Shown: positions 11,054-24,268 of the stretch, piece by piece
Layout of the letters: each line of letters begins with the position of its first letter
Numbering within the stretch: position 1 is the first letter of the stretch
From: Thereva unica
Lineage: Eukaryota > Arthropoda > Insecta > Diptera > Therevidae
NCBI GenBank assembly: GCA_949987705.1
Contig: OX465282.1
Coordinates: 40,822,039 to 40,886,038, forward strand
Reading direction: 5' to 3'
Length of the DNA: 64,000 nt
Notes under the pieces: generated by a model
Databases searched by the model: none
Told to the model about the DNA's origin: nothing
The model's input: only the letters and a program-made list of their open reading frames with translations
Made by a program: the position numbers and the translations under genes

Positions 11054-14000
11054 TTTAAATTCTTTTATTTAACTTGCACTGTTTGTCGTCAAATCTTGGA
11101 AGTTAAATTTGACCCACTTCCCGGTTTCGGATAGAGCTGAAATTTTGCATACACGTTTAGTTTGGATGACAATGCAATCTGGCCATTTTGTAAAAATATC
11201 AAGATAGCGGTTCCAAAATGGCGCCCGCTTTTATTTTACTTACACTGTTTGTCGTCAAATCTTGGAAGTTAAATTTGACCCACTTCCCGGTTTCGGATAG
11301 AGCTGAAATTTTGCATACACGTTTAGTTTGGATAACAATGCAATCTGGCCATTTTGTAAAAATATCAAGATGGCGGTTCCAAAATGGCGCCCGAGTTTTG
11401 AAATTGTGCTCCGCGGCCCTTTGAAATGGGTATCAACTGAAAGGATATGACAGGTAGAACACAATAAGCTATGTGGCGTCATTCCAAATTCAAAATGGCG
11501 GACAACACTTACACTGTTTGTCGTCAAATCTTGGAAGTTAAATTTGACCCACTTCCCGGTTTCGGATAGAGCTGAAATTTTGCATACACGTTTAGTTTGG
11601 ATGACAATGCAATATGGCCATTTTGTAAAAATATCATGATGGCGGTTCCAAAATGGCGCCCGATTTTTGAAATTGTGCTCCGCGGCCCTCTGACATGGGT
11701 ATCAAATGAAAGGATATGACAGGTAGAACACAATAAGCTATGTGGCGTCATTCTAAATTCAAAATGGCGGCCAACACTTGCACTGTTTGACGTCAAATCT
11801 TGGAAGTTAAATTTGACCCACTTCCCGGTTTCGGATAGAGCTGAAATTTCGCATACACGTTTAGTTTGGATGACAATGCAATCTGGCCATTTTGTAAAAA
11901 CATCAAGATGGCGGTTCCAAAATGGCGCCCGATTTTTGAAATTGTGCTCCGCGGCCCTCTGACATGGGTATCAAATGAAAGGATATGACAGGTAGAACAC
12001 AATAAGCTATGTGGCGTCATTCCAAATTCAAAATGGCGGCCAACACTTACACTGTTTGTCGTAAAATCTTGGAAGTTAAATTTGACCCCCTTCTCGGTTT
12101 CGGATAGAGCTGAAATTTTGCATACACGTTTAGTTTGGATGACAATGCAATCTGGCCATTTTGTAAAAATATCAAGATGGCGGTTCCAAAATGGCGCCCG
12201 ATTTTTGAAATTGTGCTCCGTGGCCCTCTGACATGGGTATCAAATGAAAGGATATGACAGGTAGAACGCAATAAGCTATGTGGCGTCATTCCAAATTCAA
12301 AATGGCGGCCAACACTTACACTGTTTGTCGTCAAATCTTGGAAGTTAAATTTGACCCACTTCCCGGTTTCGGATAGAGCTGAAATTTTGCATACACGTTA
12401 GTTTGGATGACAATGCAATCTGGCCATTCATTTTGTAAAAATATCAAGATGGCGGTTCCAAAATGGCGCCCGATTTTTGAAATTGTGCTCCGCGGCCCTC
12501 TGACATGGGTATCAAATGAAAGGATATGACAGGTAGAACACAATAAGCTATGTGGCGTCATTCCAAATTCAAAATGGCGGCCAACACTTACACTGTTTGT
12601 CGTAAAATCTTGGAAGTTAAATTTGACCCACTTCCCGGTTTCGGATAGAGCTGAAATTTTGCATACACGTTTAGTTTGGATGACAATGCAATCTGGCCAT
12701 TTTGTAAATATATCAAGATGGCGGTTCCAAAAAGGCGCCCGATTTTTGAAATTTTGCTCCGCGGCCCTCTGACATGGGTATCAAATGAAAGGATATGACA
12801 GGTAGAACACAATAAGCTATGTGGCGTCATTCGAAATTCAAAATGGCGGCCAACACTTACACTGTTTGTGGTCAAATCTTGGAAGTTAAATTTGACCCAC
12901 TTCCCGGTTTCGGATAGAGCTGAAATTTTGCATACACGTTTAGTTTGGATGACAATGCAATCTGGCCATTTTGTAAAAATATCAAGATGGTGGTTCCAAA
13001 ATGGCGCCCGATTTTTGAAACTGTGCTCCGCGGCCCTCTGACATGGGTATCAAATGAAAGGATATGACAGGTAGAACACAATAAGCTATGTGGCGTCATT
13101 CCAAATTCAAAATGGCGGCCAACACTTACACTGTTTGTCGTCAAATCTTGGAAGTTAAATTTGACCCACTTCCCGGTTTCGGATAGAGCTGAAATTTTGC
13201 ATACACGTTTAGTTTGGATGACAATGCAATCTGGCCATTTTGTAAATATATCAAGATGGCGGTTCCAAAAAGGCGCCCGATTTTTGAAATTGTGCTCCGC
13301 GGCCCTCTGACATGGGTATCAAATGAAAGGATATGACAGGTAGAACACAATAAGCTATGTGGGCTCATTCGAAATTCAAAATGGCGGCCAACACTTACAC
13401 TGTTTGTCGTCAAATCTTGGAAGTTAAATTTGACCCACTTCCCGGTTTCGGATAGAGCTGAAATTTTGCATACACGTTTAGTTTGGATGACAATGCAATC
13501 TGGCCATTTTGTAAAAATATCAAGATGGTGGTTCCAAAATGGCGCCCGATTTTTGAAACTGTGCTCCGCGGCCCTCTGACATGGGTATCAAATGAATGGA
13601 TATGACAGGTAGAACACAATAAGCTATGTGGCGTCATTCCAAATTCAAAATGGCGGCCAACACTTACACTGTTTGTCGTCAAATCTTGGAAGTTAAATTT
13701 GACCCACTTCCCGGTTTCGGATAGAGCTGAAATTTTGCATACACGTTTAGTTTGGATGACAATGCAATCTGGCCATTTTGTAAAAATATCAATATGGCGG
13801 TTCCAAAATGGCGCCCGATTTTTGAAATTGTGCTCCGCGGCCCTCTGATATGGGTATCAAATGAAAGGATATGACAGGTAGAACACAATAAGCTATGTGG
13901 CGTCATTCCAAATTCAAAATGGCGGCCAACACTTACACTGTTTGTCGTCAAATCTTGGAAGTTAAATTTGACCCAATTCTTTTCATTAACTAAAAAATGT

Positions 14001-14337
14001 ACTGAAAAGTAAAAAATAAAAAATATTTTAAAGAAAGCGTGAAATTTCAATTTTAATGAAAAAGTTAATTAAAAGAATGGCGCATTTTTCATCAAAAAAT
14101 TTTGTTAGAATTTGAAATTAACAAAGCAAAAAATTGAGGGTTATTGTAAATCTCACGCGATTTACAGTTATATTTTCAATTTTTGATGAAAAATGTGCCA
14201 TTCTTTTAATTAACTTTTTCATTAAAATTGAAATTTCACGCTTTCTATAAAATATTTTTTATTTTTTACTTTTCAGTACATTTTTTAGTTAATGAAAAGA
14301 ATTTTTTTTAAAAAAATTTTTTAACCATTTATTTTTT
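11054..14337 (+). repeat. Family A unit 7, spacer deleted
   Basis: About eleven monomers (11080-13974) end in the middle of a monomer, immediately after TTTGACCC, and fuse to a palindrome (P7, 13975-14330). The spacer present in other units is absent. Two variant monomers alternate at 538-bp spacing near 12588-13680: one reads AAAAAGGCGCC with AAATATATC, the other reads GATGGTGG. One monomer near 12430 has a 4-bp insertion (ATTCATTTT), shared with the monomer near 19330. Confidence 0.85.
13975..14330. repeat. Palindrome P7, loop orientation B
   Basis: The left arm starts abruptly at AATTCTTTTCATTAAC inside a satellite monomer. The right arm is full length. Loop orientation B. Confidence 0.85.
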
Positions 14338-15555
14338 TTTAAATTCTTTTATTTAACTTACACTGTTTGTCGTCAAATCTGGGAAGTTAAATTTGACCCA
14401 CTTCCCGGTTTCGGATAGAGCTGAAATTTTGCATATACGTTTAGTTTGGATGACAATGCAATTTGGCCATTTTGTAAAAATATCAAGATGGCGGTTCAAA
14501 AATGGCGCCCGATTTTTGAAATTGTGCCACTGTTTCCCGTCAAATCTTGGAAGTTAAATTTGACCTACTTCCCGGTTTCGGATAGAGCTGAAATTTTGCA
14601 TATACGTTTAGTTTGGATGACAATGCAATCTGGCCATTTTGTAAAAATATCAAGATGGCGGTTCCAAAATGGCGCCCGATTTTTAAAATTGTGCTCCGCG
14701 GCCCTCTGACATGGGTATCAAATGAAAGGATATGACAGGTAGAACACAATAAGCTATGTGGCGTCATTCCAAATTCAAAATGGCGGCCAACACTTACACT
14801 GTTTGTCGTCAAATCTACAGCCTACATCAACTTCCAATTGTGCACACACTCGTAGTTCGGGTGGTTAATGTGTGTGAATGATGAGATAAATAGTTGAGTT
14901 AAGGGTGAGTTGATAATAAAGAAGCAATACACGTTACAAAAAATCACAAACAAACACAGAGATGCTGCTGTCAACTAAATTCAACTACTCAAATACTGAA
15001 CTCATGTCCGTATGGATAATTTCAACTAAACCCAGGTAGCAGAGCTGAGTCGAGTTCAGTCAACCTTAACCCAACTCGACTACCGTTTACGTGTAGTTAG
15101 ACTTGGGTCAACTTGAGTTCAACTCATCATGTATAAGTACTAAATGCAATCTGACCTTTTTGTAAAAAAATCAAGAAGACGGTTCCGAGATGGCAGCCGT
15201 TTTTGCAATTATGTTCCACCGAGCCCACGACATGGGTATCAAATGAATACAGTAAGCTGTGTGACGTAATTTTAAATCTAATAGAATTGCCATCATAAAA
15301 TGGCGGAATACATATAATAAACTAAAAAGTAGAAAATAAAATAAATGGTTAAAAAATTTTTTTAAAAAAAATTCTTTTCATTAACTAAAAAATGTACTGA
15401 AAAGTAAAAAATAAAAAATATTTTAAAGAAAGCGTGAAATTTCAATTTTAATGAAAAAGTTAATTAAAATAATGGCGCATTTTTCATCAAAAATTGAAAA
15501 TATAACTGTAAATCGCGTGAGATTTACAAGAACCCTCAATTTTTTGCTTTGTTAA
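14338..15555 (+). repeat. Family A unit 8 (copy of unit 5)
   Basis: Matches unit 5 at an offset of about 6,151 bp with a few substitutions. It includes the same half palindrome (about 15345-15555) and the same half monomer followed by one full monomer. Confidence 0.85.
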
Positions 15556-17205
15556 TTTAAATTCTTTTATTTAACTTACACTGTTTGTCGTCAAATCTTG
15601 GAAGTTAAATTTGACCCACTTCGCGGTTTCGGATAGAGCTGAAATTTTGCATACACGTTTAGTTTGGATGACAATACAATCTGGCCATTTTGTAAAAATA
15701 TCAAGATGGCGGTTCCAAAATGGCGCTTATTTATTTAACTTACACTGTTTGTCGTCAAACCTTGGAAGTTAAATTTGACCCACTTCCCGGTTTCGGATAG
15801 AGCTGAAATTTTGCATACACGTTTAGTTTGGATGACAATGCAATCTGGCCATTTTGTAAAAATATCAAGATGGCGGTTCCAAAATGGCGCCCGATTTTTG
15901 AAATTGTGCTCCGCGGCCCTCTGACATGGGTATCAAATGAAAGGGTATGACAGGTAGAACACAATAAGCTATGTGGCGTCATTCCAAATTCAAAATGGCG
16001 GCCATCACTTACACTGTTTGTCGTCAAATCTTGGAAGTTAAATTTGACCCAGTTCCCGGTTTCGGATAGAGCTGAAATTTTGCATACAAGTTTAGTTTGG
16101 ATGACAATGCAATCTGGCCATTTTGTAAAAATATCAAGATGGCGGTTCCAAAATGGCGCCCGATTTTTGAAATTGTGCTCCGCGGCCCTCTGACATGGGT
16201 ATCAAATGAAAGGATATGACAGGTAGAACACAATAAGCTATGTGGCGTCATTCCAAATTCAAAATGGCGGCCAACACTTACACTGTTTGTCGTCAAATCT
16301 ACAGCCTACATCAACTTCCAATTGTGCACACACTCGTAGTTCGGGTGGTTAATGTGTATGAATGATGAGATGAATAGTTGAGTTAAGGGTGAGTTGATAA
16401 TAAAGAAGCAATACACGATACAAAAAATCACAAACAAACACAGAGATGCTGCTGTCAACTAAATTCAACTACTCAAATACTGAACTCATGTCCGTATGCA
16501 TAATTTCAACTAAACCCAGGTAGCAGAGCTGAGTCGAGTTCAGTCAACCTTAACCCAACTCGACTCCCGTTTACATGTAGTTAGATTTGGGTTCAACTTG
16601 AGTTCAACTCATCATGTATAAGTACTAAATGCAATCTGACCTTTTTGTAAAAAAATCAAGAAGACGGTTCCGTTTTTGCAATTATGTTCCACCGAGCCCA
16701 CGACATGGGTATCAAATGAATACAGTAAACTGTGTGCCGTAATTTTAAATCTAATAGAATTGCCATCATAAAATGGCGGAATACATATAATAAACTAAAA
16801 AGTAGAAAATAAAATAAATGGTTAAAAAAAATTTTTAAAAAAAAATTCTTTTCATTAACTAAAAAATGTACTGAAAAGTAAAAAATAAAAAATATTTTAA
16901 AGAAAGCGTGAAATTTCAATTTTAATGAAAAAGTTAATTAAAAGAATGGCGCATTTTTCATCAAAAATTGAAAATATAACTGTAAATCGCGTGAGATTTA
17001 CAATAACCCTCAATTTTTTGCTTTGTTAATTTCAAATTCTAATAAAAATATTTGATCAAAAATGCGCCATTCTTTTAATTAACTTTTTCATTAAAATTGA
17101 AATTTCACGCTTTCTTTAAAATATTTTTTATTTTTTACTTTTCAGTACATTTTTTAGTTAATGAAAAGAATTTTTTTTAAAAATTTTTTTTTTAACCATT
17201 TATTT
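15556..17205 (+). repeat. Family A unit 9 (copy of unit 6)
   Basis: Matches unit 6 at an offset of about 6,151 bp. Contains a half monomer, two full monomers, a spacer and palindrome P9. Confidence 0.85.
16817..17202. repeat. Palindrome P9, loop orientation A
   Basis: Full-length palindrome, the copy of P6, with loop orientation A. Confidence 0.85.
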
Positions 17206-18767
17206 TTAAATTCTTTTATTTAACTTGCACTGTTTGTCGTCAAATCTTGGAAGTTAAATTTGACCCACTTCCCGGCTTCGGATAGAGCTGAAATTTTGCA
17301 TACACGTTTAGTTTGGATGACAATGCAATCTGGCCATTTTGTAAAAATATCAAGATAGCGGTTCCAAAATGGCGCCCGCTTTTATTTTACTTACACTGTT
17401 TGTCGTCAAATCTTGGAAGTTAAATTTGACCCACTTCCCGGTTTCGGATAGAGCTGAAATTTTGCATACACGTTTAGTTTGGATAACAATGCAATCTGGC
17501 CATTTTGTAAAAATATCAAGATGGCGGTTCCAAAATGGCGCCCGATTTTTGAAATTGTGCTCCGCGGCCCTTTGAAATGGGTATCAAATGAAAGGATATG
17601 ACAGGTAGAACACAATAAGCTATGTGGCGTCATTCTAAATTCAAAATGGCGGCCAACACTTGCACTGTTTGACGTCAAATCTTGGAAGTTAAATTTGACC
17701 CACTTCCCGGTTTCGGATAGAGCTGAAATTTCGCATACACGTTTAGTTTGGATGACAATGCAATCTGGCCATTTTGTAAAAATATCAAGATGGCGGTTCC
17801 AAAATGGCGCCCGATTTTTGAAATTGTGCTCCGCGGCCCTCTGACATGGGTATCAAATGAAAGGATATGACAGGTAGAACACAATAAGCTATGTGGCGTC
17901 ATTCCAAATTCAAAATGGCGGCCAACACTTACACTGTTTGTCGTAAAATCTTGGAAGTTAAATTTGACCCCCTTCTCGGTTTCGGATAGAGCTGAAATTT
18001 TGCATACACGTTTAGTTTGGATGACAATGCAATCTGGCCATTTTGTAAAAATATCAAGATGGCGGTTCCAAAATGGCGCCCGATTTTTGAAATTGTGCTC
18101 CGTGGCCCTCTGACATGGGTATCAAATGAAAGGATATGACAGGTAGAACGCAATAAGCTATGTGGCGTCATTCCAAATTCAAAATGGCGGCCAACACTTA
18201 CACTGTTTGTCGTCAAATCTTGGAAGTTAAATTTGACCCACTTCCCGGTTTCGGATAGAGCTGAAATTTTGCATACACGTTTAGTTTGGATGACAATGCA
18301 ATATGGCCATTTTGTAAAAATATCATGATGGCGGTTCCAAAATGGCGCCCGATTTTTGAAATTGTGCTCCGCGGCCCTCTGACATGGGTATCAAATGAAA
18401 GGATATGACAGGTAGAACACAATAAGCTATGTGGCGTCATTCTAAATTCAAAATGGCGGCCAACACTTGCACTGTTTGACGTCAAATCTTGGAAGTTAAA
18501 TTTGACCCACTTCCCGGTTTCGGATAGAGCTGAAATTTCGCATACACGTTTAGTTTGGATGACAATGCAATCTGGCCATTTTGTAAAAATATCAAGATGG
18601 CGGTTCCAAAATGGCGCCCGATTTTTGAAATTGTGCTCCGCGGCCCTCTGACATGGGTATCAAATGAAAGGATATGACAGGTAGAACACAATAAGCTATG
18701 TGGCGTCATTCCAAATTCAAAATGGCGGCCAACACTTACACTGTTTGTCGTAAAATCTTGGAAGTTA

Positions 18768-18976
18768 CACTCACTCAAAAATGTGTTGCAATGTTTTGGA
18801 AATTCAATTATTTGTCCTATCCTATTCACACAAGGATCGGAAGATGTATGAATGGGATAATGTAGTTTTTACTAAAAACTACATTATCCCAGTCATCCTG
18901 CGCCCAATATTTGTGTAATAAGTCAACGACAAATAATTGAATTTCCAAAACATTGCAACACATTTTTGAGTGAGTG
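18768..18976. mobile_element. 209-bp Tc1/mariner-type MITE
   Basis: Perfect 49-bp terminal inverted repeats begin CACTCACTCAAAAATGTG and face each other at 18768-18816 and 18928-18976. They are flanked by TA at 18766-18767 and 18977-18978. The same monomer variant without the insertion is present at about 12050-12090 and 17935-17975, so the empty site can be read directly and confirms a TA duplication. There is no coding capacity. The centre holds a separate perfect hairpin (18854-18890). TA target and long terminal repeats point to the Tc1/mariner group; the donor transposase is not in the window. Confidence 0.93.
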
Positions 18977-19503
18977 TAAATTTGACCCCCTTCTCGGTTT
19001 CGGATAGAGCTGAAATTTTGCATACACGTTTAGTTTGGATGACAATGCAATCTGGCCATTTTGTAAAAATATCAAGATGGCGGTTCCAAAATGGCGCCCG
19101 ATTTTTGAAATTGTGCTCCGTGGCCCTCTGACATGGGTATCAAATGAAAGGATATGACAGGTAGAACGCAATAAGCTATGTGGCGTCATTCCAAATTCAA
19201 AATGGCGGCCAACACTTACACTGTTTGTCGTCAAATCTTGGAAGTTAAATTTGACCCACTTCCCGGTTTCGGATAGAGCTGAAATTTTGCATACACGTTT
19301 AGTTTGGATGACAATGCAATCTGGCCATTCATTTTGTAAAAATATCAAGATGGCGGTTCCAAAATGGCGCCCGATTTTTGAAATTGTGCTCCGCGGCCCT
19401 CTGACATGGGTATCAAATGAAAGGATATGACAGGTAGAACACAATAAGCTATGTGGCGTCATTCCAAATTCAAAATGGCGGCCAACAGTTACACTGTTTG
19501 TCG

Positions 19504-22193
19504 TCAAATCTTGGAAGTTAAATTTGACCCACTTCTCGGTTTCGGATAGAGCTGAAATTTTGCATACACGTTTAGTTTGGATGACAATGCAATCTGGCCA
19601 TTTTGTAAAAATATCAAGATGGCGGTTCCAAAATGGCGCCCGATTTTTGAAATTGTGCTCCGTGGCCCTCTGACATGGGTATCAAATGAAAGGATATGAC
19701 AGGTAGAACGCAATAAGCTATGTGGCGTCATTCCAAATTCAAAATGGCGGCCAACACTTACACTGTTTGTCGTAAAATCTTGGAAGTTAAATTTGACCCA
19801 CTTCCCGGTTTCGGATAGAGCTGAAATTTTGCATACACGTTTAGTTTGGATGACAATGCAATCTGGCCATTTTGTAAATATATCAAGATGGCGGTTCCAA
19901 AAAGGCGCCCGATTTTTGAAATTGTGCTCCGCGGCCCTCTGACATGGGTATCAAATGAAAGGATATGACAGGTAGAACACAATAAGCTATGTGGCGTCAT
20001 TCGAAATTCAAAATGGCGGCCAACACTTACACTGTTTGTCGTCAAATCTTGGAAGTTAAATTTGACCCACTTCCCGGTTTCGGATAGAGCTGAAATTTTG
20101 CATACACGTTTAGTTTGGATGACAATGCAATCTGGCCATTTTGTAAAAATATCAAGATGGTGGTTCCAAAATGGCGCCCGATTTTTGAAACTGTGCTCCG
20201 CGGCCCTCTGACATGGGTATCAAATGAAAGGATATGACAGGTAGAACACAATAAGCTATGTGGCGTCATTCCAAATTCAAAATGGCGGCCAACACTTACA
20301 CTGTTTGTCGTCAAATCTTGGCAGTTAAATTTGACCCACTTCCCGGTTTCGGATAGAGCTGAAATTTTGCATACACGTTTAGTTTGGATGACAATGCAAT
20401 CTGGCCATTTTGTAAATATATCAAGATGGCGGTTCCAAAAAGGCGCCCGATTTTTGAAATTGTGCTCCGCGGCCCTCTGACATGGGTATCAAATGAAAGG
20501 ATATGACAGGTAGAACACAATAAGCTATGTGGCGTCATTCCAAATTCAAAATGGCGGCCAACACTTACACTGTTTGTCGTCAAATCTTGGCAGTTAAATT
20601 TGACCCACTTCCCGGTTTCGGATAGAGCTGAAATTTTGCATACACGTTTAGTTTGGATGACAATGCAATATGGCCATTTTGTAAAAATATCAATATGGCG
20701 GTTCCAAAATGGCGCCCGATTTTTGAAATTGTGCTCCGCGGCCCTCTGATATGGGTATCAAATGAAAGGATATGACAGGTAGAACACAATAAGCTATGTG
20801 GCGTCATTCCAAATTCAAAATGGCGGCCAACACTTACACTGTTTGTCGTCAAATCTTGGAAGTTAAATTTGACCCACTTCCCGGTTTCGGATAGAGCTGA
20901 AATTTTGCATACACGTTTAGTTTGGATGACAATGCAATCTGGCCATTTTGTAAAAATATCAAGATGGCGGTTCCAAAATGGCGCCCGATTTTTGAAATTG
21001 TGCTCCGTGGCCCTCTGACATGGGTATCAAATGAAAGGATATGACAGGTAGAACGCAATAAGCTATGTGGCGTCATTCCAAATTCAAAATGGCGGCCAAC
21101 ACTTACACTGTTTGTCGTAAAATCTTGGAAGTTAAATTTGACCCACTTCCCGGTTTCGGATAGAGCTGAAATTTTGCATACACGTTTAGTTTGGATGACA
21201 ATGCAATCTGGCCATTTTGTAAATATATCAAGATGGCGGTTCCAAAAAGGCGCCCGATTTTTGAAATTGTGCTCCGCGGCCCTCTGACATGGGTATCAAA
21301 TGAAAGGATATGACAGGTAGAACACAATAAGCTATGTGGCGTCATTCGAAATTCAAAATGGCGGCCAACACTTACACTGTTTGTCGTCAAATCTTGGAAG
21401 TTAAATTTGACCCACTTCCCGGTTTCGGATAGAGCTGAAATTTTGCATACACGTTTAGTTTGGATGACAATGCAATCTGGCCATTTTGTAAAAATATCAA
21501 GATGGTGGTTCCAAAATGGCGCCCGATTTTTGAAACTGTGCTCCGCGGCCCTCTGACATGGGTATCAAATGAAAGGATATGACAGGTAGAACACAATAAG
21601 CTATGTGGCGTCATTCCAAATTCAAAATGGCGGCCAACACTTACACTGTTTGTCGTCAAATCTTGGCAGTTAAATTTGACCCACTTCCCGGTTTCGGATA
21701 GAGCTGAAATTTTGCATACACGTTTAGTTTGGATGACAATGCAATCTGGCCATTTTGTAAATATATCAAGATGGCGGTTCCAAAAAGGCGCCCGATTTTT
21801 GAAATTGTGCTCCGCGGCCCTCTGACATGGGTATCAAATGAAAGGATATGACAGGTAGAACACAATAAGCTATGTGGCGTCATTCCAAATTCAAAATGGC
21901 GGCCAACACTTACACTGTTTGTCGTCAAATCTTGGCAGTTAAATTTGACCCACTTCCCGGTTTCGGATAGAGCTGAAATTTTGCATACACGTTTAGTTTG
22001 GATGACAATGCAATATGGCCATTTTGTAAAAATATCAATATGGCGGTTCCAAAATGGCGCCCGATTTTTGAAATTGTGCTCCGCGGCCCTCTGATATGGG
22101 TATCAAATGAAAGGATATGACAGGTAGAACACAATAAGCTATGTGGCGTCATTCCAAATTCAAAATGGCGGCCAACACTTACACTGTTTGTCG
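19504..22193 (+). repeat. Pentameric higher-order repeat, two copies of 1,345 bp
   Basis: Five distinguishable monomer variants occur in the same order twice (19504-20848 and 20849-22193). Markers in order are GCTCCGTGGCC; AAAAAGGCGCC with TTCGAAATTC; GATGGTGG; CTTGGCAGTT with AAAAAGG; and CTTGGCAGTT with CTGATATGGG. All corresponding monomers are offset by exactly 1,345 bp (5 x 269). Confidence 0.9.
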
Positions 22194-23882
22194 TCAAATC
22201 TTGGAAGTTAAATTTGACCCACTTCCCGGTTTCGGATAGAGCTGAAATTTTGCATACACGTTTAGTTTGGATGACAATGCAATCTGGCCATTTTGTAAAT
22301 ATATCAAGATGGCGGTTCCAAAAAGGCGCCCGATTTTTGAAATTGTGCTCCGCGGCCCTCTGACATGGGTATCAAATGAAAGGATATGACAGGTAGAACA
22401 CAATAAGCTATGTGGCGTCATTCCAAATTCAAAATGGCGGCCAACACTTACACTGTTTGTCGTCAAATCTTGGAAGTTAAATTTGACCCACTTCCCGGTT
22501 TCGGATAGAGCTGAAATTTTGCATACACGTTTAGTTTGGATGACAATGCAATCTGGCCATTTTGTAAAAATATCAAGATGGCGGTTCCAAAATGGCGCCC
22601 GATTTATTTAACTTACACTGTTTGTCGTCAAATCTTGGAAGTTAAATTTGACCCACTTCCCGGTTTCGTATAGAGCTGAAGTTTTGCATACGCGTTTAGT
22701 TTGGATGACAATGCAATCTGGCCATTTTGTAAAAATATCAAGATGGCGGTTCAAAAATGGCGCCCGATTTTTGAAATTGTGCTCCGCGGCCCTCTGACAT
22801 GGGTATCAAATGAAGGGATATGACAGGTAGAACACAATAAGCTATCTGGCGTCATTCCAAATTCAAAATGGCGGCCAACACTTACACTGTTTGTCGTAAA
22901 ATCTTGGAAGTTAAATTTGACCCACTTCCCGGTTTCGGATAGAGCTGAAGTTTTGCATACACGTTTAGTTTGGATGACAATGCAATCTGGCCATTTTGTA
23001 AAAATATCAAGATGGCAGTTCCAAAATGGCGCCCGATTTATTTAACTTACACTGTTTGTCGTCAAATCTTGGAAGTTAAATTTGACCCACTTCCCGGTTT
23101 CGGATAGAGCTGAAATTTTGCATACACGTTTAGTTTGGATGACAATGCAATCTGGCCATTTTGTAAAAATATCAAGAGAGCGGTTCCAAAATGGCGCCCG
23201 ATTTTTGAAATTGTGCTCCGCGGCCCTCTGACATGGGTATCAAATGAAAGGATATGACAGGTAGAACACAATAAGCTATGTGGCGTCATTCCAAATTCAA
23301 AATGGCGGCCAACACTAAATTGCTGAAAGCTTATAATAGACTAAAAAGTAGAAAATATAACCGATCAACTTCCAATTTTGCACGCACTCGTAGTTCGGGT
23401 GGTTAATGTGTATGAATGATGAGATGAATAGTTGAGTTAAGGGTGAGTTGATAATAAAGAAGCAATACACATTACAAAAAATCACAAACAAACACAGAGA
23501 TGCTGCTGTCAACTAAATTCAACTACTCAAATACTGAACTCATGTCCGTATGCATAATTTCAACTAAACCCAGGTAGCAGAGCTGAGTCGAGTTCAGTCA
23601 ACCTTAACCCAACTCGACTCCCGTTTACATGTAGTTAGACTTGGGTTCAACTTGAGTTCAACTCATCATGTATAAGTACTAAATGCAATCTGACCTTTTT
23701 GTAAAAAAATCAAGAAGACGGTTCCGAGATGGCGGCCGTTTTTGCAATTATGTTCCACCGAGCCCACGACATGGGTATCAAATGAATACAGTAAACTATG
23801 TGACGTAATTTTAAATCTAATAGAATTGCCATCATAAAATCGCGGAATACATATAATAAACTAAAAAGTAGAAAATAAAATA

Positions 23883-24262
23883 AATGGTTAAAAAAAATTT
23901 TAAAAAAAATTCTTTTCATTAACTAAAAAATGTACTGAAAAGTAAAAAATAAAAAATATTTTAAAGAAAGCGTGAAATTTCAATTTTAATGAAAAAGTTA
24001 ATTAAAAGAATGGCGCATTTTTCATCAAAAAATTTGTTAGAATTTGAAATTAACAAAGCAAAAAATTGAGGGTTTTTGTAAATCTCACGCGATTTACAGT
24101 TATATTTTCAATTTTTGATGAAAAATGCGCCATTCTTTTAATTAACTTTTTCATTAAAATTGAAATTTCACGCTTTCTTTAAAATATTTTTTATTTTTTA
24201 CTTTTCAGTACATTTTTTAGTTAATGAAAAGAATTTTTTTTAAAATTTTTTTTAACCATTTA
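23883..24262. repeat. Palindrome P10, loop orientation B
   Basis: Full-length palindrome with AATGGTT/AACCATT ends and loop orientation B. Confidence 0.85.
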
Positions 24263-24268
24263 TTTTTT

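Larger units (their letters stand above)
17206..24268 (+). repeat. Family A unit 10, longest satellite run
   Basis: About 22 monomers lie between 17230 and 23310, interrupted only by the 209-bp MITE at 18768-18976. Half monomers occur near 22450-22610 and 22900-23045. The beginning copies unit 7, with one hybrid monomer at 17406-17678. Positions 19504-22193 form two pentamers. The spacer (about 23311-23882) and palindrome P10 (23883-24262) close the unit. Minus-strand reading frames of 75-194 codons here are satellite translations, not genes. Confidence 0.85.

Noticed and set aside
1..24268. Centromeric satellite
   Set aside because: Higher-order structure is suggestive, but position and centromeric histone binding cannot be judged from sequence, and the monomer is tied to a transposon-like unit.
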